In this document: piece by piece, positions 26,111 to 34,144 of the stretch | Numbering within the stretch: the first letter of the stretch is position 1 | Layout: each line of letters opens with the position of its first letter | NCBI RefSeq assembly: GCF_025244725.1 | Contig: NZ_CP104203.1 | Span: forward strand, 1,612,001 to 1,676,000 | Direction of reading: 5' to 3' | Source of the DNA: Chryseobacterium oranimense | GTDB taxonomy: Bacteria > Bacteroidota > Bacteroidia > Flavobacteriales > Weeksellaceae | DNA length: 64,000 nucleotides | Made by a program: the position numbers and the translations under genes | The notes under the pieces: generated by a model | What the model saw: the letters and a program-made list of their open reading frames with translations, nothing else | Told to the model about the DNA's origin: nothing | Databases searched by the model: none

Positions 26111-26477
26111 TATAACAGACAATAGGTAAGATGTTATATTTGTTTACAAATTGATCCATAAAATGCTTTTCATAATTTGGATTTACACCAATTCCTAAAT
26201 ATGCTGAATGATCTTCATTAATAAAAATCATTCCTTTAGGTCGTCCGAGGTTATTCTTATTTTCAAAATAAAATCTATATCCTCTACCTTTTTTTTCCAA
26301 AACAAAAGAAAGCATTTCAATATAATCCCCTGTTTCATATTCAATTTCTCCAAAATATGGCGGATATTCAAAGTAATCATATTCTGGTTCAAAATCACTT
26401 AACCAATCATTAATAAAATCAAAGATAGTTTGATTATTAATTTTATTTATGTATAAATATAAATCAACTAATTCCAT
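26091..26477 (-). CDS. Putative immunity protein of the intact orphan tip
   Basis: 128 residues, acidic and aromatic-rich (YPPYFGEIEYETGDYIEMLS), no signal peptide. Family not recognised. The ATG at 26477 is 2 bases past the stop of the orphan Rhs tip at 26480. It is paralogous to the C-terminal half of the following gene. Immunity function is inferred from coupling to the tip. Confidence 0.7.
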   Translation of the reverse strand: MELVDLYLYINKINNQTIFDFINDWLSDFEPEYDYFEYPPYFGEIEYETGDYIEMLSFVLEKKGRGYRFYFENKNNLGRPKGMIFINEDHSAYLGIGVNPNYEKHFMDQFVNKYNILPIVCYNGAIPD

Positions 26478-26479
26478 AA

Positions 26480-27667
26480 TTATTGTGTTGTTTTAAGCCC
26501 CGCACTAATGAATCGCCCTCCTTTTGTTTCATAATAATAATATGCTTTTCCATTTTTAACCATTTCGAATGTTCTTGCTTCAATAAAAGTACTAGCTTTC
26601 CCAGATCCTCTTACCCCATATTGAATACGCTGATAACCAGTAAAACTACCTTTTTTTCTTATTTCAGATGCTAATGTATTAAAACTATCTACCAAATTAG
26701 AAACATTTTTTCTACTCCAACTTAATCCAAAATCCTTTCCATGTCTAGATATAGCATGTTGAAAGCCTTTTAATTCAACTTCTGTCATTTCTGGAAATGA
26801 TTTAAAAGGAAGTCTATTAGGATTTAACGTTTTAAATGCTCCAACTAATCCAGTTCCTAAACCTGAACCAACTAATCCATGTTCTGCCCCCCATTTAATA
26901 CCTCCACCAACATTAAGACGCATGTAATCTGTCATTTGTCCTCTAAGATCATCCATCCTTGCTTTGCCAGCCGCATCAAGAACGAATGCATTTCTTGTAT
27001 GTGTATCAAGCCATCCAGATAAGGGGCCTCTGATATTTTCTTGCACCCAGTTTGCTGTTCTTTCACTCAATTTTAGTTTACTTCCTGGTGGGTCTTCTCC
27101 AAATTGACCAAAGTCAAAGCCTCCAAAATAATCTGGGCCATTAGCATAGGCCATAAGATTTTTATACTCCTCTGTTTCACCATAAGTCTCCGCCTCTGTA
27201 ACAAATCCACTACCACCAGCACTACCTCCTCTTCCTTCTCCGGTACTTTCTCCAATCCAGCTTTCTGCTGAACCCGAAGTAGCACTTCCACCACCTGCAT
27301 AATACCACCACAGAGAACCTCCAGGTGCACCACCTTCACCAGCACCAATTGGCGTCATGGCTCTTCTTCCATCCGGATCTATAAAGCTTACAGGATTGTT
27401 TAAAGCATAATTATAAGGTGAAAATCTTCTGCTTGTTTCTGCCAAAGGATCTATAACTCCCCATCTTGCAATGTCAGACATATACATTCTGGCTCCATAA
27501 TCGCTCCAGCTGGTTTCTTGTTGAAGTTCCTTACCATTATATTGATATTTATAAGCCGGATTTCCTGCCAAAGCATTGTAACCTTCATGCTTCATACCGA
27601 AAGGATAAAAATTGTTTTCTTCAATGATCTCCGGTCCTAAACCGTTTTGGGTGTAGCTTAAACGCAC
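26480..27667 (-). CDS. Orphan Rhs C-terminal tip with intact toxin domain
   Basis: 395 residues counted from a GTG that is really an internal Val codon of the Rhs core (GNVRLSYTQNG). In-frame homology to the full Rhs protein runs up to about 27701, and a TAG stop lies just before. It has no signal peptide or promoter of its own. Order: core end ([42 protein letters not shown]), a Gly/Ser linker (about 110-165), then a variable toxin region. The last 110 residues (QHAISRHGKDFGLSW, GKASTFIEAR, GGRFISAGLK) may form an RNase-type fold, but I do not recognise the family. A displaced, still readable tip cassette is the best interpretation. Confidence 0.8.
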   Translation of the reverse strand: MRLSYTQNGLGPEIIEENNFYPFGMKHEGYNALAGNPAYKYQYNGKELQQETSWSDYGARMYMSDIARWGVIDPLAETSRRFSPYNYALNNPVSFIDPDGRRAMTPIGAGEGGAPGGSLWWYYAGGGSATSGSAESWIGESTGEGRGGSAGGSGFVTEAETYGETEEYKNLMAYANGPDYFGGFDFGQFGEDPPGSKLKLSERTANWVQENIRGPLSGWLDTHTRNAFVLDAAGKARMDDLRGQMTDYMRLNVGGGIKWGAEHGLVGSGLGTGLVGAFKTLNPNRLPFKSFPEMTEVELKGFQHAISRHGKDFGLSWSRKNVSNLVDSFNTLASEIRKKGSFTGYQRIQYGVRGSGKASTFIEARTFEMVKNGKAYYYYETKGGRFISAGLKTTQ

Positions 27668-27701
27668 ATTGCCTAAATGGTCTGTATAGCTGTAAATATA
27701 T
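27354..27701. repeat. Rhs-core homology arm of the orphan tip
   Basis: About 348 bases, colinear and highly similar to 31396-31742 inside the full-length Rhs gene. One end is at the [10 protein letters not shown] codons, the other at SYTDHLGNVRL. Outside these limits similarity stops abruptly. This is the tract through which homologous recombination could place the orphan tip behind the intact Rhs body. Confidence 0.85.
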
Positions 27702-27790
27702 AGATTTTCTGTAAACTAATTTTTCACCAACACATTTGGAATATGAATAAATTTTCACCCACTTAAAGATTCCAATTTTCTATTAAAAAC

Positions 27791-27820
27791 AGATAGAGTG
27801 ACAAAATGATCACTCTATCT
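27791..27820 (-). terminator. Terminator between orphan tip and membrane proteins
   Basis: Perfect 11-bp stem AGATAGAGTGA (27791-27801) / TCACTCTATCT (27810-27820) with an 8-base loop, followed on the minus strand by GTTTTTAAT. It would end the current Rhs operon transcript after the gene at 27903-28343, isolating the orphan cassettes. Confidence 0.75.
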
Positions 27821-27902
27821 ATACAATTACTGTTTATTATTTCTTGTTAATATTGATTTATAAGGAAACCAATATTTTTTTTAAACATTCCCACTTAAAG
27901 CA

Positions 27903-28343
27903 TTACCTGTTTGATAAACTGCCTCGTATTAAAGCATTTATTTTTTGAGGATAATCTGATAACGGAAAAAACTCTCTAAAACTTGAAAGAAATGTGAAAG
28001 ATTTTTGTGATTTTCCTACAGCATATGTAATTTTACAAAAGAAGATAAAAAATCTCTCAACTTTTATTACTTCGTGGCTATTTACAATAAAAGCTTTATT
28101 AAATCTTTTAATATTAATTGTTTTATTATTTTTATCAAAACTTACATTGGCCAAGCCAAAACAAATAATTAAAAAAATTCCACAAATGATTATTAGCATT
28201 GTTGAAACTGTAAGATCATAAGTTTTAGCTTTTTCTTCTGGCAAAAAGAATTTTAAAGCCAAAATACCAATAAGATTAAATAATATAATTAAAATTAAAA
28301 TTGCTTTATAAATTTTTAAATAAAAGCTTGATAATGCTACCAT
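27903..28343 (-). CDS. Two-helix membrane protein of the Rhs immunity cluster
   Basis: 146 residues. Two hydrophobic helices (about 12-32, ILILIILFNLIGILALKFF, and 46-67, MLIIICGIFLIICFGL) precede a basic cytoplasmic-looking domain (NVSFDKNNKTINIKRFNKAF, then VGKSQKSFTFLSSFREFF). Its layout resembles PH-like bacterial membrane domains, but no family is certain. It follows the four-helix paralogues and precedes the terminator at 27791-27820. An immunity or accessory role is inferred from place only. Confidence 0.6.
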   Translation of the reverse strand: MVALSSFYLKIYKAILILIILFNLIGILALKFFLPEEKAKTYDLTVSTMLIIICGIFLIICFGLANVSFDKNNKTINIKRFNKAFIVNSHEVIKVERFFIFFCKITYAVGKSQKSFTFLSSFREFFPLSDYPQKINALIRGSLSNR

Positions 28344-28548
28344 TTTATACCTGTTTTTACGTTAATTGATAAAACAAAAATTGTAACCATTTAGATTACC
28401 TATTTTTAAGTTAATTTATTTGAAATTTTCTTTCTTGATTAATAAAAGAAACAGCACATATAAAACATTACTTTTTTATTTCTCGTTAATATTGATTTAT
28501 AAAGAAAATCATATGTTTAAGACAGTACTAAAGAGTAAAATTCTTTAA

Positions 28549-29064
28549 TTACTTTCCATCTCTTATATTCTGCATTTCTTTTATATAATTTGCATGATCT
28601 ATGGAGTCTTTTATTTTTTGTTGCTCTATAAACTCTTTAGAATAAGGTCCTGTATGATTTATTTTCGCTTTTCTAAATAATAGGTAGTATGAAAAAATCA
28701 TATTTGTTATAATTATTATTATTATGCTCCAAACTATAACACCTCCTTTCTTATTTTGATCTTTAGATAATTGATCAAACTCTTTATTATATTTTTTCCA
28801 GGTATCTTTATAATCAAAGGATAAATAATTAAATATAAACACAATAGTAACAGGTACAATAACAATAGGTTGCAAAAGATTTAAATGAATAGTTTTATCT
28901 GTTGTTATTAAAAAATAGTTTCCTATAGATAGTAATAACCATATTTCTAATACCCCTATTGAAGCTCCTGCTTTCCAGTTGCTTAACCACGGTTGTGAGC
29001 TGTTTTCATAATGTTTATGAAGTTTATAAAAAAAATAACAATATGCTTTTTTTATTTTCCCCAT
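28549..29064 (-). CDS. Four-helix membrane protein, long form, copy 2
   Basis: 171 residues. Paralogue of the three genes to its right. It starts MGKIKKAYCYFFYKLHKHYE, has four membrane helices, the family signature YKDTWKKYNKEFDQLSKDQNKKGG between helices 3 and 4, and a polar tail (TGPYSKEFIEQQKIKDS) that only the long forms carry. It is the most diverged of the four. With the 141-residue gene at 29108-29533 it forms the second of two repeated gene pairs behind the current Rhs tip. Immunity against a membrane-acting toxin is inference. Confidence 0.7.
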   Translation of the reverse strand: MGKIKKAYCYFFYKLHKHYENSSQPWLSNWKAGASIGVLEIWLLLSIGNYFLITTDKTIHLNLLQPIVIVPVTIVFIFNYLSFDYKDTWKKYNKEFDQLSKDQNKKGGVIVWSIIIIIITNMIFSYYLLFRKAKINHTGPYSKEFIEQQKIKDSIDHANYIKEMQNIRDGK

Positions 29065-29107
29065 AATTTATATAAATAGAGTATTGAATTCAATACTATT
29101 ATATTTA

Positions 29108-29533
29108 CTAATACATTTTAAGAACATATTTTTGAAGTAAATAAACGGATCCAAAAAAGTTAACTGTAATACAAATGGCGATTACCCACACAATAGTAGT
29201 GCCTTTTTGATTTTCTTTTTCAGATAATTTATCAAATTCTTTATTATACGTTTTCCATATATCTGTATGCATAAAAGCTAAATAATTAATAATAGAAAAA
29301 AAGATAAGAGAAATCAATAAAATAGGGCTAATTGTCTCTATATTTAATTTTTTATCATTAATAATAGAATAATAATTCAAAAAAGAGCCTATGATCCAAA
29401 GCTCAAGAGTAAGAATTACTAATCCTGCTTTAAAATCAGTCCAAAATGCTCCTCCTACTAATTCGGAAGTATATTCTATTGATTTATAAATTTTATAAAA
29501 AAGATAATAATATGCTTTTTTTATTTTTTCCAT
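29108..29533 (-). CDS. Four-helix membrane protein, short form, copy 2
   Basis: 141 residues, four membrane helices, ending in LLQKYVLKMY without the polar tail of the long form. The N-terminus (KAYYYLFYKIYKSIEYTSEL, then FWTDFKAGLVILTLELW) is nearly identical to that of the copy at 30140-30565. The loop has MHTDIWKTYNKEFDKLSEKE. Together with the preceding long form it repeats the gene pair 30565-29590 at a spacing of about 1032 bases. Confidence 0.7.
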   Translation of the reverse strand: MEKIKKAYYYLFYKIYKSIEYTSELVGGAFWTDFKAGLVILTLELWIIGSFLNYYSIINDKKLNIETISPILLISLIFFSIINYLAFMHTDIWKTYNKEFDKLSEKENQKGTTIVWVIAICITVNFFGSVYLLQKYVLKMY

Positions 29534-29549
29534 TCAAATGTTAATATAA

Positions 29550-29580
29550 ATTTAGAGCATTGTTTTTCAATGCTCTAAAT
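29550..29580 (-). terminator. Perfect hairpin between the two gene pairs
   Basis: 13-bp perfect stem ATTTAGAGCATTG (29550-29562) / CAATGCTCTAAAT (29568-29580) with a TTTTT loop. The sequence lies between long form copy 1 and short form copy 2. It may attenuate transcription between the pairs. Confidence 0.5.
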
Positions 29581-29589
29581 TATTAAGAT

Positions 29590-30096
29590 TTATTGATGAT
29601 CCATTTTATATTTTGCATCACTAATTGAATCTTTAGCTTTCTGTTGTTGAATATATTCTTTAGAATATGGTCCAGTTTGATTTCTTTTAGCTCGCATTAA
29701 TAGTAGATAATACGAAAAAAATAAATTGATAACTATTAAAGCAACTGTACACCAAACAATTATTCCTCCTTTTTTATTTTTTTCAATAGGTAATTGATCA
29801 AACTCTTTATTATATTCTTTCCATTTATCTGTATGCATTAAAAAGATATAATTTAATATGCAAAATAAAATTAACGGAAGAAGAATAGGACTCATTACAC
29901 TTAGGTTGAAACTTATTTTATTTATTATTGAGTAATAATTTAGAAAAGCCATCCAAATGAAAAGTTCGAGAGTAAGAATTACAAGTCCAGCTTTAAAATC
30001 AGTCCAAAATGATCCTCCCAATGATTCGGAAGTGTATTCTATTGATTTATATATTTTATAAAAAAGATAATAATATGCTTTTTTTATTTTCCCCAT
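29590..30096 (-). CDS. Four-helix membrane protein, long form, copy 1
   Basis: 168 residues with four membrane helices. Starts MGKIKKAYYYLFYKIYKSIE, shares FWTDFKAGLVILTLELFIW with the short forms, and has the loop MHTDKWKEYNKEFDQLPIEK followed by a Lys-rich GG turn. The tail TGPYSKEYIQQQKAKDS matches the long form copy 2. Family not recognised. The gene lies 43 bases after the short form at 30140-30565. Confidence 0.7.
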   Translation of the reverse strand: MGKIKKAYYYLFYKIYKSIEYTSESLGGSFWTDFKAGLVILTLELFIWMAFLNYYSIINKISFNLSVMSPILLPLILFCILNYIFLMHTDKWKEYNKEFDQLPIEKNKKGGIIVWCTVALIVINLFFSYYLLLMRAKRNQTGPYSKEYIQQQKAKDSISDAKYKMDHQ

Positions 30097-30139
30097 AATT
30101 TATATAAATAGAGTATTGAATTCAATACTATTATATTTA

Positions 30140-30565
30140 CTAATACATTTTAAGAACATATTTTTGTAAACAATAGGCTGATCCAAAAAAATTAATAGTA
30201 ATAAAAGCAACAATTGTCCAAACAATTATCCCCCCTTTTTTATTTTTATCTTTTGGCAATTTATCAAATTCTGCGTTATATTCTTTCCACACATCTGTAT
30301 GGATAAACGCAAAATAATTTAATATCAAAAGCAATATCAGAGGAATCAATACTATAGGATTTGTAATAGTAATATTAAGTTTAATATTCTTTATAATTGA
30401 ATAATAAATTAATCCCGAAGCAAGAAACCATATTTCTAGCGTTCCTATTACCAAACCTGTCTTAAAATCAGTCCAAAATGCTCCACCAACTAATTCGGAA
30501 GTATATTCTATTGATTTATATATTTTATAAAAAAGATAATAATATGCTCTTTTTATTTTTTCCAT
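30140..30565 (-). CDS. Four-helix membrane protein, short form, copy 1 (immunity candidate)
   Basis: 141 residues from the ATG at 30565. The frame is open for 35 more codons inside the end of the Rhs gene, but the internal ATG gives MEKIKRAYYYLFYKIYKS, matching all three paralogues. It starts 10 bases after the Rhs stop, the place of the cognate immunity gene. Four membrane helices and the loop IHTDVWKEYNAEFDKLPKDK. The current tip is Gly-rich and hydrophobic, so a membrane-active toxin with a membrane-embedded immunity protein is a consistent, though unproven, pairing. Confidence 0.72.
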   Translation of the reverse strand: MEKIKRAYYYLFYKIYKSIEYTSELVGGAFWTDFKTGLVIGTLEIWFLASGLIYYSIIKNIKLNITITNPIVLIPLILLLILNYFAFIHTDVWKEYNAEFDKLPKDKNKKGGIIVWTIVAFITINFFGSAYCLQKYVLKMY

Positions 30566-30575
30566 AATTATTTGT

Positions 30576-33500
30576 TTATTTTGGTTCATGAGCTCCAAAC
30601 ACATTAATTCTATAAGGCCCTGCCTTATTAAACCCTTCATCCAGCTCTCTCTGAACCATATTACCATCATCGAAAAGTTGAGGCCACCCTCCCGGGTAAA
30701 AATTATCTACTCCGAAATACACTGTACTAAGAGAGGCTCCAATTGATCCCCCCCAATTACCAACGGCTCCAAATCCTGTATTTATAGCAGCTTTTCCAAC
30801 TGAAACGTCTCCATTTATTACACCCATTGTATCAAACGCAATACCTAAATAAAAAGAAGCATGGCCTGCAAATTTTGCAACTCTTCCGATTTTAGAAATT
30901 GGCATAGTTGCTTCGGTCACTGTCATTTTACCAAATTGGCTTAGGTTTCTGCCTGTTAGTTGATAATTTCCGGATATTCCTCTTCTTATTCCTTGTGCAT
31001 ACATTTGTTGAGATTTTACTGTTCCTGCAAAACCACTCAGAACGGCTGCTGTGCCAAAGAACCAGTTTCCTTTTCCTGCAAGACCATACCAATCATCCAA
31101 CATACCAGATGTTTTCAATTTTAACATCTGTAATCCTCCTATTCCAGTAACATTTGGGTCTTCATCTTCATAATCTGTCCACCATCTTAAAGTTCCTTCT
31201 TTGTTTATAAGTCCTCCTTTTAAATTATTTTTAGCAGCATACATAAGATCTTTAAAAGCTCTTGTCTGCCCAAAAGTTTGTGGACCAATACCTCCACTAC
31301 GATTTTGTGACAAAAATTTATCTCTAGCCGCAAGGGGATCATATCCAAACCATCCTGAATTCGTATTCTGCATAAAGGTATCCCCCATAAAAGGAGTCAT
31401 GGCTCTTCTTCCATCCGGATCTATGAAACTTATTGGGTTATTCATAGCATAGTTATACGGCGACATTCCCCACATCGCTTCTGCCAAAGGATCAACAACA
31501 CCCCACCTTGCAATATCACTCATATACATTCTGGCTCCATAATCACTCCAACCGGTTTCTTTTTGCAATTCTTTGCCATTGTAGCCATAGTTGTAAGCAG
31601 GATTTCCTGATAAAGCATTGTAACCTTCATGCTTCATCCCGAAAGGATAGAAATTGTTTTCCTCAATGATCTCTGGTCCTGAACCGTTTTGGGTGTAGCT
31701 TAAACGCACATTCCCCAAATGGTCTGTATAGCTGTAAATATACTTATTATTTTCAAAGTTATAATAGCCTTCAGCAGTAGGAACAAATTTTAAAGTGAAG
31801 GGGGCTGATGCAGCCTGGGATTCATATTGAAAACCGTCAAGATAATCTGTAGAAATGGTAACCTCACCTACGAACAAATCCCCTCCATATTTATATACTT
31901 TACGCAATTTCGTACCATCTGCTTTAAAAGTATAATTTGTAGTGACGTTACGGTTGGTCAGGCTTCCTGTTACTAAATTTCGGACCCGATAGGTCTGGTT
32001 AAAAGTTATTTTGGCAGGAAGGTTATAAAAGTTGTAATCAATCTGCAAAACGCCTTTGTCCGTATGATTCTTCATATTCCCGTTATCGTCATAGGAAATG
32101 GTATTCCCTGAGGTATCAGGATATCCGCTGTAATTGGTTGAGCTGTCGGTAACGGAATTGAGCCTGTTGCCCGTATAAGCATAAGCGAGATTGTCTATCT
32201 GTGAAGCTGTTCCGGAAACTCCTTTTGTATTTCTCTGAAGGGACATGATGTTCGAGTTCATGTCGTACGTTACCGTTTCATTATAAAAATCGTTTTCGGG
32301 AACAGAAGATCCTGGCTCGGAATACGCTCCTTTTTTCAGCCTGTTCAGCCCGTCATACTGATAGGTATATCTTCGGAGCACATTATCGTTGGCTGTTCTC
32401 CAGTCTACCTCGGAAATGGTCCCGTTGAACTTTGCAGCGGTATTTGCCGGATTATTGTACTTGAGTTCATAGCCAAACAGTTTCCCGTTCAGGTTCGCAG
32501 GATCATTCACCTTTGTGAGCGCACCTCTGACGTCGTAGGCATAATCAATGCTCTGAAGATTGTTTCCTACCTTTTTATTGGAAAGCCTGGATAATTCGTT
32601 GTAGGTATTCTCCGTCAATAATTCCTGGGGCTGGCTGTCCACCTGATGATAATGTTTCTTCAGGCGGTTCTGTGCATCGTATTCGAAAGTCTGGGTAATG
32701 ACTTTTTCGGTATCGGTAGTAAGCCTTTTATGATACACCTTGGATAACTGGGTTACTCCTGCGAAGTCCAGCAAAGATTCCGTTTTGGTATATCCTCCCA
32801 GATGATTGATAGAGTAAGTTCCCACAGCCCTGGATTTTTCATCGTACCAGATGTAGCTTTTTGTCCAGTTATCGTCTTCTATATTTTTTGTAAGAGACAG
32901 TACGGGGAGATTTTTTGTACTTACATTCGCATTTTGATCGTCAGTAATAACATTTTGCCCCAATATTGTCGCAGGAAAAGAAGGGTTAAAACTGTACTGG
33001 GGGTAGCTGTCATAATAATTTACGCTTAATAATTTGAAATTTGTTGTCGGATAAGCCAGACCACTTGTGTAATAGACATCCATTCCGCTATTGTTCCAGC
33101 TAGCTGTATTTCTGGTTTCATTATTCAAACCATGTCCTTCCACTGCAATTACCTGCTGGATTCTTCCAGGAGGACTATCTAAAACACCTGTATAAACAGG
33201 CCTTGAAAATTGATCATATTTAGTAAAGAGCCATTGCCCTTTTACTTCAAGATTAGAATCTCTGGTTAAAACCAACCTATCCTGTTTATCATACACCATA
33301 TATTCCCAGCCCTTTCCTGGAAGTTTCTTTTCCACAAGCCTTCCCAGGCCATCATAACGGTACTGGTAGCACAGATTATCCAAAGCTGTCTGATTTACAG
33401 CAGCCACGGCAGCCATTGGCGGAATAACAATTACCTGCTGACCAAATTCATTGTACACATAATAAGTATCAACATTCTGTGTTCCGTCATTTTTTCTTAC

Positions 33501-34139
33501 TAAAACGGTATTTCCGTCAGAGGTTTTAAATTCTGTGGTGATGTTCCCGTCTGCATCTGTTACGCTGTTTTTCGTCAGCTGGTTGGCAGCATAAGTCCCG
33601 TTTTCAGAAAGTGCAGATAAGGTGGCATTATCCTGCCAGGATGTTGTAACGGTGTATTTCTTCACTTCTCCTGCTGTATTTGCAGCATAGGTGATGCTGG
33701 ATGGATGAGCCGTAAAGTCATTTCCGGGTGGAGTCACTTTCTTTATTCTTCCCAGCGGAGAGTTTTCCAGCTCTTTTTCTGAATAAATTTTCTCGTTTCC
33801 GAAAATATTCACCGCATTACTCAAAGGATCTGCATAGATTGCCCCATTTTGGGTGCCGTTCTGCGGAACAGGCAGATATTCTTTAGTTACCCTTCCAAAT
33901 TCATCATACTGAATATGGGCAACAATATCTTTTCCGGAAGGTGTAGCCTTGATATCTACAGCCTGTTTTAGCCTTCCGAGGTCATCGAAATACTGAACCT
34001 GTTCGGATTTTTTGGTACAGTTTCCGTCAAGGCAGGTTTTGGTGTATATATAATTCTCCGAGGTGCTTGCATTGACAGTCTGGGCATTGAAATATGCCGT
34101 TGCAGACAACAGGGTGAAGAGTGATATTATTTTTTTCAT
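30576..34139 (-). CDS. DUF6443/Rhs-core polymorphic toxin
   Basis: 1187 residues. Signal peptide (MKKIISLFTLLSATAYFNAQ), then a DUF6443 domain (about 25-160, EQVQYFDDLGRLKQAVDI, HIQYDEFGRVTKEYLPVP) and many YD repeats (YDGLGRLVEKKLPG, YQYDGLNRLKKG). The Rhs-associated core runs about 800-930 ([36 protein letters not shown]), ending with [13 protein letters not shown]. The variable tip follows, about 270 residues, Gly- and Ala-rich with hydrophobic stretches near the end (TGFGAVGNWGGSIGASLS, VDNFYPGGW). No nuclease or deaminase motif is seen; membrane attack is a guess. It probably forms a cocoon together with the upstream YD protein. Export by Sec and then T9SS or cell lysis is unclear, as no sorting domain is present. 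Confidence 0.9.
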   Translation of the reverse strand: MKKIISLFTLLSATAYFNAQTVNASTSENYIYTKTCLDGNCTKKSEQVQYFDDLGRLKQAVDIKATPSGKDIVAHIQYDEFGRVTKEYLPVPQNGTQNGAIYADPLSNAVNIFGNEKIYSEKELENSPLGRIKKVTPPGNDFTAHPSSITYAANTAGEVKKYTVTTSWQDNATLSALSENGTYAANQLTKNSVTDADGNITTEFKTSDGNTVLVRKNDGTQNVDTYYVYNEFGQQVIVIPPMAAVAAVNQTALDNLCYQYRYDGLGRLVEKKLPGKGWEYMVYDKQDRLVLTRDSNLEVKGQWLFTKYDQFSRPVYTGVLDSPPGRIQQVIAVEGHGLNNETRNTASWNNSGMDVYYTSGLAYPTTNFKLLSVNYYDSYPQYSFNPSFPATILGQNVITDDQNANVSTKNLPVLSLTKNIEDDNWTKSYIWYDEKSRAVGTYSINHLGGYTKTESLLDFAGVTQLSKVYHKRLTTDTEKVITQTFEYDAQNRLKKHYHQVDSQPQELLTENTYNELSRLSNKKVGNNLQSIDYAYDVRGALTKVNDPANLNGKLFGYELKYNNPANTAAKFNGTISEVDWRTANDNVLRRYTYQYDGLNRLKKGAYSEPGSSVPENDFYNETVTYDMNSNIMSLQRNTKGVSGTASQIDNLAYAYTGNRLNSVTDSSTNYSGYPDTSGNTISYDDNGNMKNHTDKGVLQIDYNFYNLPAKITFNQTYRVRNLVTGSLTNRNVTTNYTFKADGTKLRKVYKYGGDLFVGEVTISTDYLDGFQYESQAASAPFTLKFVPTAEGYYNFENNKYIYSYTDHLGNVRLSYTQNGSGPEIIEENNFYPFGMKHEGYNALSGNPAYNYGYNGKELQKETGWSDYGARMYMSDIARWGVVDPLAEAMWGMSPYNYAMNNPISFIDPDGRRAMTPFMGDTFMQNTNSGWFGYDPLAARDKFLSQNRSGGIGPQTFGQTRAFKDLMYAAKNNLKGGLINKEGTLRWWTDYEDEDPNVTGIGGLQMLKLKTSGMLDDWYGLAGKGNWFFGTAAVLSGFAGTVKSQQMYAQGIRRGISGNYQLTGRNLSQFGKMTVTEATMPISKIGRVAKFAGHASFYLGIAFDTMGVINGDVSVGKAAINTGFGAVGNWGGSIGASLSTVYFGVDNFYPGGWPQLFDDGNMVQRELDEGFNKAGPYRINVFGAHEPK
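31396..31742. repeat. Rhs-core homology arm of the full-length gene
   Basis: Counterpart of 27354-27701. A shorter part also matches the frameshifted orphan at 24957-25132, which in addition shares about 50 codons beyond the core. Confidence 0.85.
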
Positions 34140-34144
34140 CGTGA

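Larger units (their letters stand above)
29061..30168. repeat. 1032-bp tandem duplication of a two-gene unit
   Basis: The junction sequence after each short form is the same at 29061-29135 and 30093-30167. It includes the palindrome GTATTGAATTCAATAC at 29081-29096 and 30113-30128, exactly 1032 bases apart. The unit duplicated is short form plus long form membrane protein. Coding parts have diverged while the junction stayed nearly identical, which suggests conversion or selection on the junction. Confidence 0.8.

Noticed and set aside
30566-30670. 35-residue N-terminal extension of the first four-helix membrane protein
   Set aside because: It overlaps the Rhs gene end, and all three paralogues start at the position of the internal ATG.
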